A stretch of 64,000 nucleotides of DNA, taken from assembly GCF_023227905.1 (NCBI RefSeq), contig NZ_JALOCF010000009.1:44087-108086 (forward strand), read 5' to 3'. A program made the translations under genes and the position numbers. The notes below the pieces were generated by a model. The model was not told where the DNA came from and did not search any database. It saw only the letters and a list, made by a program, of their open reading frames with translations. Source of the stretch: Methylobacter sp. (GTDB lineage: Bacteria; Pseudomonadota; Gammaproteobacteria; Methylococcales; Methylomonadaceae). Below, piece by piece: positions 1-7,300 of this stretch (its first letter is position 1; each line of letters starts with the position of its first letter).

Positions 1-1
1 T

Positions 2-754
2 TTACTCTGGCTGCTATCCGATTTATTCGAAAACTTACCGGAAGTCGGCGATTCGGACCGCCCCAAGCTGGTGCTGTTTTTCGATGAAGCGCATCTGCTG
101 TTTGATCAAGCCCCCAAAGTATTGGTGGATAAGATCGAACAAATTGTCAGGTTGATTCGTTCCAAGGGCGTAGGTGTTTATTTTATCAGTCAAAGTCCGC
201 TGGATGTTCCCGAAGATATTTTGGGCCAGCTGGGCCTTAAAATTCAACATGCCTTAAGAGCTTACACGCCGAAAGATCAACAAGTAATCAAAAGCGTCGC
301 CGCAACATTTCGTAGTAATCCAAAGATAAATACAGAAGCCGCTATTCAGGAATTGAAGACAGGCGAAGCCTTGGTTTCAGTACTGAATAAAGATGGTAGT
401 CCAGCACCGGTCGAGCGAATTTTCATTTGTCCGCCTGAATCTCAACTAGGCTCGATATCCCCGCAGCAACGCGACGAAATAATGCGTCGATCACCCTTTA
501 GCGGCCGGTATGAGCAGGAAATTGACCGGGAGTCAGCCTATGAATTGCTTAAAAGAAAAGCCGAACTGCAGGACAGCCAGGCGGTAAAAGATCCACAAAT
601 CAAACAGCCGACAAAAACAACATCCAGTCAGTCAAGTGGCCGGCAAAGCGTCGGCGAAGCGCTGCTAAAAAGTGCGGCGCGTAGCATCGGCAGTACGGTA
701 GGCAGGCAGATTATTCGAGGCATTATGGGCTCGTTATTGGGTGGCCGGCGATAA
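2..754 (+). CDS. C-terminal part of HerA-like ATPase (DUF853/YjgR family), cut by the window edge
   Basis: The reading frame is open from the first bases of the window, so the true start lies upstream. The visible 250 or so residues contain a Walker-B-like FFDEAHLLF segment, then IRSKGVGVYFISQSPLDVP and a region ending in ERIFICPPES. This is the typical C-terminal half of the DUF853 (YjgR) branch of HerA/FtsK-type ATPases. The last 70 residues are low-complexity and charged, ending in a Gly/Arg-rich tail (RGIMGSLLGGRR). The family is predicted to be an NTP-driven DNA-translocating or pumping enzyme, but its substrate is not established. The Walker A motif and N-terminal half are outside the window. 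Identification of the family is fairly sure; the biological role is not. Confidence 0.85.
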   Translation, partial: LLWLLSDLFENLPEVGDSDRPKLVLFFDEAHLLFDQAPKVLVDKIEQIVRLIRSKGVGVYFISQSPLDVPEDILGQLGLKIQHALRAYTPKDQQVIKSVAATFRSNPKINTEAAIQELKTGEALVSVLNKDGSPAPVERIFICPPESQLGSISPQQRDEIMRRSPFSGRYEQEIDRESAYELLKRKAELQDSQAVKDPQIKQPTKTTSSQSSGRQSVGEALLKSAARSIGSTVGRQIIRGIMGSLLGGRR

Positions 755-756
755 TT

Positions 757-885
757 CAAGCCCTGCTTCTGCAACAGCTCAACAAGCGCTTCAGCCGATA
801 GCGGCGGGCTTTTGATATAGCCTTGGTACAAGTCGCAGTTTTTTTCCTGCAAGAACGCCAGTTACTGCGGTGTTTCTACACCTGT
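757..885 (-). pseudogene. Decayed C-terminal end of an EAL-domain gene
   Basis: Read on the minus strand, this stretch gives VETPQ, an in-frame TAA, then LAFLQEKNCDLYQGYIKSPP followed by LSAEALVELL. This matches the conserved end of EAL c-di-GMP phosphodiesterases (EGVET ... L ... CD..QGY..S.P). There is no start codon or upstream EAL core, and the stop interrupts the conserved block. The bases above about 890 show no further recognisable EAL sequence. It is therefore a remnant, not a gene. It abuts the end of the HerA-like gene in convergent orientation. Confidence 0.7.
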
Positions 886-1194
886 GTTGTTGAGAAGCCC
901 CATAATCTTCTTTGATTTCCCGACAAGCAGTTTGCAGTCTTTTTCAATTTAAGGTGTGCGGCTGGAAAGCCTGCTTCATCCAGTGCCGTAGGGGCAGCGC
1001 GTTAATATCGCTACGCTGGGGCTGCTGTGAGAAAAAATCCACTGTATAGGTTTGTTTTCTGGCGTGATTGAGTTTAATGATAAAATGACGGATTGCTTTT
1101 TATCGCCCGGAAGATTTTGCAGCAGGTGCAAAAAATTTTGGCTGATGGCAAACTAAAATTATCTCAATCACCACCACAGCGGAAATTCGTAATC
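886..1194. other. Non-coding stretch before the FUN14-like gene
   Basis: About 300 bases with no supported gene. The left part probably continues the decayed EAL sequence but is too degraded to align by eye. An in-frame GTG/ATG-less extension of the downstream frame exists (from 1093) but lacks a ribosome binding site and adds residues unlike the family. No terminator or clear promoter was recognised. Confidence 0.4.
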
Positions 1195-1542
1195 ATGAGT
1201 ACCCAAGCAGTCGATACGGCATCTTCTACCGACACTTTTTCCTCGACTTTTCTAATCGGCAATGTCGGCGCCCCGTTTGTTATCGGACTGGCGGTCGGCT
1301 ATTTTGCCAAAAAAATGTTACGCACGGCGCTGTTTCTGGGAGGAGCCGTCATCGTGCTGCTATTTGTCGCGGAATACTACGACATCATCGATATCACCGA
1401 TGAAAAGCTGCAACATGCGGCCACAGCCGCAACGGAAGCAGCCAAAAGCTCCGGTGGTTTTTTGGTTGATCGTCTGACCAGAGTTACCAGCAAGGGCGTC
1501 AGCGGGGTGGGCGGTTTTTTTGTCGGACTCAAGCTAGGCTAG
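1195..1542 (+). CDS. FUN14-family small membrane protein
   Basis: A 115-residue protein with a glycine-rich membrane segment (NVGAPFVIGLAVGYFAKK), a second hydrophobic segment (TALFLGGAVIVLLFVAEYY), an amphipathic alanine-rich helix and a C-terminal glycine-rich segment (GVSGVGGFFVGLKLG). This is the pattern of FUN14 proteins, whose bacterial members have no firmly assigned function. The start at the ATG of MSTQAVDTA was chosen because the longer frame from 1093 adds 34 residues unlike the family. It ends 25 bp before arsR and could be co-transcribed with it. A role in arsenic resistance is not implied. Confidence 0.7.
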   Translation: MSTQAVDTASSTDTFSSTFLIGNVGAPFVIGLAVGYFAKKMLRTALFLGGAVIVLLFVAEYYDIIDITDEKLQHAATAATEAAKSSGGFLVDRLTRVTSKGVSGVGGFFVGLKLG

Positions 1543-1567
1543 GTATTCGTCCTTAGCCACTCTCAAT

Positions 1568-1921
1568 ATGATCACACCAACCACTCTATTCAAATGCTTG
1601 GCCGATGAAACGCGCTTGCGCTGCGTGGTTTTGCTGCATAAAGAAGGCAGGCTCTGCGTTTGCGAGTTAACCCATGCGCTGGATTTATTGCAACCCAAAA
1701 TTTCGCGCCATCTTGCGCAATTACGGCAAAGTAACCTGCTGCTGGACAGCCGCGAAGGGCAGTGGGTGTATTATCAGATTAACCCCGAGTTGCCGGCTTG
1801 GGCTTTTGAGATTCTGGATATTGCCGTCAAACAATTTGCTACCCATAGCAAACAGCAAAAAGACAGCGACCGGTTGAAGGCGATGGGCAGTCGTCTTGAG
1901 ATAGCGAAAGATTGCCGCTGA
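1568..1921 (+). CDS. arsR: ArsR-family arsenic-responsive repressor
   Basis: A 117-residue winged-helix repressor. Near residue 30 it has RLCVCELTHAL, the ELCVCDL-type As(III)-binding motif of the alpha-3 site, followed by the recognition region QPKISRHLAQLRQSNLL and the beta-wing DSREGQWVYYQINPEL. Arsenite binding to the two cysteines releases the protein from DNA and derepresses the operon. It is followed by an inverted repeat that may be its operator, then arsC and acr3. Gene order arsR-arsC-acr3 is standard for detoxification operons. Confidence 0.93.
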   Translation: MITPTTLFKCLADETRLRCVVLLHKEGRLCVCELTHALDLLQPKISRHLAQLRQSNLLLDSREGQWVYYQINPELPAWAFEILDIAVKQFATHSKQQKDSDRLKAMGSRLEIAKDCR

Positions 1922-1937
1922 ATTTTTTTGCCTTATA

Positions 1938-1957
1938 ATATTCGTTTATTCGAATAT
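1938..1957 (+). promoter_or_regulatory. Probable ArsR operator between arsR and arsC
   Basis: An inverted repeat ATATTCG - 6 bp - CGAATAT lies in the 56-bp gap between arsR and arsC, 21 bp before the arsC start. A TAGGAGTGAGG ribosome-binding region sits between it and the ATG. Palindromes with TTCG/CGAA half-sites near ars genes are typical ArsR targets, so this is the best operator candidate. Assignment is by position and symmetry only. Confidence 0.55.
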
Positions 1958-1977
1958 ATAAATGTTAGGAGTGAGGC

Positions 1978-2457
1978 ATGCTAAACGTTTTAATTTTGTG
2001 TACCGGGAATTCTTGCCGAAGCGTGCTGGGCGAGGCGCTTATCAATCATCTGGGCGGCGACCGGTTTCAGGCTTTTTCCGCCGGCAGCCATCCGACCGGC
2101 AAGGTAAATGCCAACGCGCTGGCGACATTAGCGCGTCACGGTATTTCAACCGAAGGTTTTTCCAGTCAATCCTGGGATGAATTCGATGATAAAGGCATTG
2201 ATATCGCCATTACCGTTTGCGACAGCGCGGCCGGGGAAGTCTGCCCGGTCTACCTAAATAGTGTGATTCGGGCGCATTGGGGCTTGCCTGATCCTGCCCA
2301 TGTCGCCGGCAGTCAGGAAGACATTGAAGCGGCTTTCGAGACAACCTACGCGGCTTTGGAAAAGCGGATACAGCAACTATTGGCATTGCCGGTTGAGACA
2401 ATGTCCAGGCTGGAACTGACCGGGGCGCTGAACAAGATCGGCGCGGAAACGCTCTAA
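1978..2457 (+). CDS. arsC: Arsenate reductase, low-molecular-weight phosphatase type
   Basis: A 159-residue protein beginning MLNVLILCTGNSCRS, the CX5R phosphate/arsenate loop of LMW-PTP-type arsenate reductases. A second cysteine pair follows in VCDSAAGEVCP near residues 81-90, as needed for the intramolecular disulfide relay. The HWGLPDPAH segment supplies the general acid aspartate. It reduces arsenate to arsenite, which Acr3, encoded 20 bp downstream, then exports. The cysteine layout suggests the thioredoxin-coupled group; this was not tested. The start follows TAGGAGTGAGG. Confidence 0.93.
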   Translation: MLNVLILCTGNSCRSVLGEALINHLGGDRFQAFSAGSHPTGKVNANALATLARHGISTEGFSSQSWDEFDDKGIDIAITVCDSAAGEVCPVYLNSVIRAHWGLPDPAHVAGSQEDIEAAFETTYAALEKRIQQLLALPVETMSRLELTGALNKIGAETL

Positions 2458-2476
2458 CACACTGGAAATAACAACC

Positions 2477-3556
2477 ATGAACACACAATTAGACCACGCT
2501 CCGAAGCGTTTGGGATTTGTAGCGCGGTTCCTGACCTTATGGATATTCCTCAGCATGGCGGGCGGGATCGCACTGGGCTACTTCATCCCCAGCTTCACCC
2601 AATGGCTGACCCGGTTCCAGGTAGGGACCACTTCCATGCCCATCGCTATCGGCCTGATCCTGATGATGTACCCGCCGCTGGCCAAGGTGCGCTACGAGGA
2701 GCTACCCAAGGTTTTCAAAGACACCAAAATTCTGCTGTTGTCCCTGATCCAGAACTGGATCATCGGCCCGGTGTTGATGTTTGCGCTGGCGGTTATTTTT
2801 CTCCGGGATTATCCTGAATACATGGTCGGCCTGATTATCATCGGCTTGGCCCGCTGCATTGCGATGGTGCTGGTCTGGAATGAACTGGCTGAGGGCGATA
2901 ACGAATATTGCGCAGGTCTGGTCGCGTTCAACTCCATCTTCCAGATGCTGTTTTTTGCTGTCTATGCCTATATTTTCGTTACGGTCTTGCCGGATTGGCT
3001 GGGCATCGCTTCCGGCCTTGAAGTTCAGGTTACCATGGGCCAGGTTGCCGAAAGCGTATTGATTTATCTGGGTATTCCTTTTTTCGGCGGTATGTTCACG
3101 CGTTTTTTCCTGGTGCGACGCAAGGGTTTGCAATGGTATGAGCAAACTTTCATGCCCAAAATCAGTCCCATTACGTTGATTGCGCTGCTGTTTACGATTC
3201 TGGTCATGTTCTCCCTCAAGGGCGAATATATCGTGCAACTGCCAATGGATGTGGCGCGCATCGCCGTACCGCTGATCATCTACTTTTTGATCATGTTCCT
3301 GGTCACGTTTTATATGTCGGCCAAGGCCGGAGCAGGGTATCGCGTTAGCGCCACGCTATCGTTTACCGCGGCTGGCAATAATTTCGAACTGGCTATCGCA
3401 GTGGCGGTAGCGGTTTTCGGGCTGGAATCAGGACAGGCGTTTGCGGCAGTCATCGGCCCTTTGGTGGAAGTGCCGGTATTGATCGGGTTGGTCAAAGTAG
3501 CGCTTTATTTCAGGCAAAGCCTGTTTCAGGCGGGCAAAAAAAATGCGGCTGGTTAA
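2477..3556 (+). CDS. acr3: ACR3-family arsenite efflux permease
   Basis: A 359-residue membrane protein with about ten hydrophobic segments. It carries the family block GLARCIAMVLVWNELAEGDN (the conserved membrane cysteine) and, near the end, TAAGNNFELAIAVAVAVFG. It exports arsenite produced by ArsC using the proton-motive force. It begins 20 bp after arsC. Its last residues (KKNAAG and the TAA stop) are encoded by the terminator hairpin of an oppositely oriented small-RNA repeat (3533-3669), so the 3' end overlaps that element. Confidence 0.93.
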   Translation: MNTQLDHAPKRLGFVARFLTLWIFLSMAGGIALGYFIPSFTQWLTRFQVGTTSMPIAIGLILMMYPPLAKVRYEELPKVFKDTKILLLSLIQNWIIGPVLMFALAVIFLRDYPEYMVGLIIIGLARCIAMVLVWNELAEGDNEYCAGLVAFNSIFQMLFFAVYAYIFVTVLPDWLGIASGLEVQVTMGQVAESVLIYLGIPFFGGMFTRFFLVRRKGLQWYEQTFMPKISPITLIALLFTILVMFSLKGEYIVQLPMDVARIAVPLIIYFLIMFLVTFYMSAKAGAGYRVSATLSFTAAGNNFELAIAVAVAVFGLESGQAFAAVIGPLVEVPVLIGLVKVALYFRQSLFQAGKKNAAG

Positions 3557-3669
3557 GGCCGCATTAAAAAGGATATAAAACTCTGAATTCCGAGGAGGAA
3601 ATTGAACTTCAAGAGCGCGGCTATATTAGCATTAAATGATATAGAAAGGGTGTGACATATTGTCGCGCG
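3533..3669 (-). ncRNA. Candidate small RNA, repeat copy 1 of 3 (anti-SD loop + terminator)
   Basis: One of three ~137-bp repeats (others at 4009 and 17569), all in the same orientation. On the minus strand each has, in order: a conserved palindromic box (GTGACATATTGTCGC read on plus), an A/T-rich -10-like region, CTCTTGA, a hairpin TTCC-TCCTN-GGAA whose loop exposes CCTCC, and a GC stem (AATGCGGC / GCCGCATT) followed by eight T. In this copy the loop is TCCTC and the terminator stem spans 3542-3565. Promoter-like start plus intrinsic terminator predicts an RNA of about 80-110 nt. It converges on acr3 and covers its stop codon. Transcription is inferred. Confidence 0.6.
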
Positions 3670-3730
3670 CACCAGACAGAGTGGCCGTTCGTCTTTTATA
3701 AGCACGTGAAACGGCGGGCAAAGCTTCCGC

Positions 3731-4006
3731 TCCTCGGCAATCGCTCCCTGCATTGCTCTACCTCCTGCATAACCCACAAGGATGTGGGGAATGCAGATTT
3801 TGCATGGAGCAAAAATCTGTCCATGCAATCGTGCTCACGCTCCTTACCTACATGACCCACAGGGATGTGGTGGCCGCGATTGCTCCAGGCAATCTTGCGG
3901 CATTTCCTCCATCCTTGGAGGTCAATGCAGATATTGTATAAGGCCATAGATGCCTGTAGTAGAGCAACGCAGGAGCGGTTGCCGAGGAGCAAATATCTGT
4001 CCCTAT
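3731..4006. repeat. Interspersed palindromic repeat array (GGAGGTAGAGCA family)
   Basis: The stretch between small-RNA copies 1 and 2 is filled with modules seen elsewhere in the window. One module reads, on the minus strand, GCAGGAGGTAGAGCAATG followed by CAGGGAGCGATTGCCGAG. A second reads CCACAGGGATGTGGTGG, CAATCTTGCGGCATTTCC, and GGAGCAAAAATCTGTCC. Related arrays occur at 9890, 32600, 44972 and 48400. Short open frames through it are products of the repeat and are not called as genes. Confidence 0.75.
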
Positions 4007-4008
4007 AG

Positions 4009-4146
4009 GCAAAAAAAATGCGGCTGGTTAAGCCGCATTAGAGAAAGATATAAACTCTGAATTCCTAGGAGGAAATTTGCATCTCAAGAGTTGTATATAT
4101 ACTAGTAAAAGTACTTATATAAGGGAATGTGGCATATTGTCGCGCG
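4009..4146 (-). ncRNA. Candidate small RNA, repeat copy 2 of 3
   Basis: Same architecture as copy 1. The hairpin loop here is TCCTA between TTCC and GGAA, with one extra T before the stem. The terminator stem AATGCGGCT/AGCCGCATT is followed by eight T on the minus strand, and the -10-like region is TATATATA. The small indel relative to copy 3 shifts every reading frame through the element, while the hairpins and terminator are kept, which favours RNA over peptide function. It is divergent from the giant multicopper oxidase gene that begins at 4331. Confidence 0.6.
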
Positions 4147-4218
4147 TCAGAGTATCGCAGAGTTGAGTCAAGCAACATCTGTGTAATTCGGTAGGGAGAT
4201 ATAATTTTTTGCAGTATT

Positions 4219-4240
4219 TCAGGGTTTTACCTGATTTTTA
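4219..4240 (+). promoter_or_regulatory. Operator-like box shared by both multicopper oxidase units
   Basis: TCAGGGTTTTACCTGA followed by TTTTTA, about 90 bp upstream of the 1743-residue oxidase gene. The same box, TCAGGTGTTAACCTGA followed by TTTTTA, occurs at 17338-17359 upstream of the minus-strand oxidase operon, beside a reversed copy that shares the 13-bp core TCAGGGTTTTACC. The core is a palindrome CAGGK-N4-ACCTG. Shared position before two functionally similar units suggests a common regulator; the response regulator at 10092 is the nearest candidate. Confidence 0.5.
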
Positions 4241-4330
4241 ATTACTTTCCGAAGTTGTATTGTTGAGCCTCACTTAAAAAGCTGAGGGCCACTCAACATA
4301 GTTTGCTTGAACAAATTCAGGAGAGTAATT

Positions 4331-7300
4331 ATGAAGTTACAACCTAATGTTCAGACCAAAATCCAATTCGTAACTCCATCGCCCGCTAAGTCGTGTTTGT
4401 TAGTATTGATGCTGGCGGCAACAAACCTGGCTCAGGCGTGCATAACCGCCGATGTGGTTGCGCTAGACCAGGTTCTCTATTATAACCGGCTCGGAGCGAT
4501 GAATCCGTCGGGGATGATTTATGCCCTGAAACGCGATGTCGTTGCCATCACCGGAACGACCCCATCCGCCGGAAACGCGATGCTGCGGCCCGGCAAGCGC
4601 CCCAGGCCTTTGGTGCTGCGCGTTAACGAAGGCGATTGCCTGACCGTCAATTTTACCAACTGGCTCAGTCCGACCTTGTCAGGTTCTTTGCAAGCTCCGA
4701 TCGCACCCAGCAGCCTTGACCCCAATGCGACGGCGGTTAAAAACGACGACGGACCGGCCACGCGCACCGCATCGTTTCATGTGCTCGGCATGCAGGCGCA
4801 AGGCATCGAATCGGATGGCTCGTACGTCGCTAATAATGCCGACAGCCTGGCAAAACCGGATGAAGTCAAAACTTACACCTTTTATGCCCAAAAAGAAGGC
4901 ACTTATTTTGCCTACAGTACGGCGGCGACCACAGGCGGCGAAGGCAACGGCGGATCGCTGGCTCACGGCCTGTTCGGCGCGGTCAATGTAGAAAACAAGG
5001 GCGCACAGTGGTACCGCAGCCAAGTGACGGAACAGGATCTGGCATTAGCCGCGACGGGTTCAACCCAATCTGACGGAAAATATTATCCGCTCATCGATTA
5101 TGAGGCCGTTTACCCCGCCATTGAAACCCGTAAACCGGCCGAGCAGCTCAGCCTGACCACCGCTCAGGACGGCACTACCAAGGCGACCATGACCGCTCTG
5201 ACCAGCAATACCGGCTTTATTGCCGATGATGCCGGTAAAACCTTGATCGGAGAGAAAGGTAAGGCGCAGATCGAAGAAGTTTTTGCCGATGGCTCGGCCA
5301 AGGTAACGATAGCGGAAGCCTTTAACAGCGAAATACCGCCCTATACCTGGAAAATCGAAGGAACAGCTCCCCATCCTTTTGCCGGAACGCCGATAATGAA
5401 CATGCTGAATGGCAGCGAGATCGTTCATTCCGACCTGAACGCGATCATCACCGGACCCGGTCTGGGAGCGTTTGCAAGCAAGCAGGAACCTAACAACGCG
5501 ATTTATCCCGGCCGCACCGACCCGTTCCGCGAATTTACCGTGATCTATCATGACGAAATCAAGGCGGTTCAGGCATTTCCAGCCTGGTACAACGACCCGG
5601 CCTTTATGCACACCTTGCACGGCGTCAGGGACGGTTTCGCGATCAATTACGGATCAGGCGGCATCGGCTCGGAAATCATCGCCAACCGGTTAAAACTCGG
5701 CCCGATGAAAGACTGCGTCGAGTGCAAATATGAAGAATTCTTTTTAACCTCTTGGGTACTGGGTGATCCGGCAATGGTGGTCGACATGCCGGCAAGCGTT
5801 AATGCCAAAGGCAAGGGCGTGGTTGACAACCCACGGTTCGCGACCAAAGCCTACTTTCCTGACGACCCGTCCAATGTTCACCACAGCTATCTCAATGACC
5901 GGGTGAAATTCAGGAATCTGCATGCAGGTCCCAAGGAACATCACATCTTCCACCTGCACGCCCACCAATGGCTGCACACTCCCGATAGCGACAACTCCGC
6001 GTATCTGGACAGCCAAAGCATCGGGCCGGGCAGCGGTTATACCTATGAAATCGCCCACCACGGCAGCGGCAACCGCAACCGGACGCCGGGCGATTCGATA
6101 TTCCATTGCCATTTTTACACCCATTTTGCCCAGGGTATGTGGGAGTTATGGCGGGTTCATGATGTCCTGGAAACCGGCACCGTCATGGCCACGGACGGCA
6201 GGCCGGCGCAAGGTTCCAGGGCATTGCCGGATAATGAAATCAAGGCGGGCACACCGATACCGGCATTGGTACCGATGCCGACCATGGCGATGGCGCCGTT
6301 GCCCGGCGCCAAGGTGGAGATCGAATACAAGGCAGGGGCGCCGACGGGCCAGGTCAAATTGCCCGAGGTAGCAACGGGCAACCCCGGCTATCCGTTTTTC
6401 ATTCCCGGAATTGCCGGACACCGTCCGCCGCATCCGCCGATGGATACCCTTGTCGATGGCGGGTTGCCCAGGCATATAGTCACCGCCGGTACGGCGACCG
6501 GCTATCAAGAGCGGGATAATTTCAACAAGATATTGAATACGCTGGTCGCGAAAAAGCTGCCGGAATCCGGAACGCCGTGGGAAAGGCAGGCGATGTTATT
6601 CCATGGCGGCGACGGCGACACAAAGGGGCCGAATCAGTACGACACGCCGAAACCGGATGGCAGCGGCACCGGTTCATTCAAGGTCAACGGCCTGCCTGCT
6701 GTTGCCGGTGCGCCTTATGCCGACCCGTGTGTTAACGATGCCCAGCAGCCCGCGACCGGCAACAACCGTTTTTACCATGCCGCGGCCATCCAACTGGATG
6801 TCAAAATGAACAAGGCTGGCTGGCATTTTCCGCAGCAGCGTATTCTGGCCTTATGGGACGACGTGGCTGATACGATTGACGGCAAAAGGCCGCCTGAACC
6901 GTTCTTTTTTAGAGCCAACAGCGGCGAGTGCATCACCTTTGAACACACCAACCTGGTTCCTAATGTGTATAAAAAGGATGATTTCCAGGTCGAGACGCCG
7001 ACCGACATTATCGGCCAGCATATCCACCTGGTTAAATTCGATGCCACCTCGTCCGACGGTTCCGGCAACGGTTGGAACTACGAAGACGGCACCTTCAGCC
7101 CTGAAGAAATCCACGAGCGCCAAGTTGCGCTGAACGCTCCCGAAGGGCAATGGCTGGACCCTGACGACGCCAATGCCGTCAAACCCTCCGTATGTACATT
7201 GGATGGATTTGAAAAAGGCAAGGGCAACTGCGTGCAAACCACGGTGCAGCGTTGGTACGCCGATGATGTGACCAATAATGTCGGTGAAGACCGGACGTTG

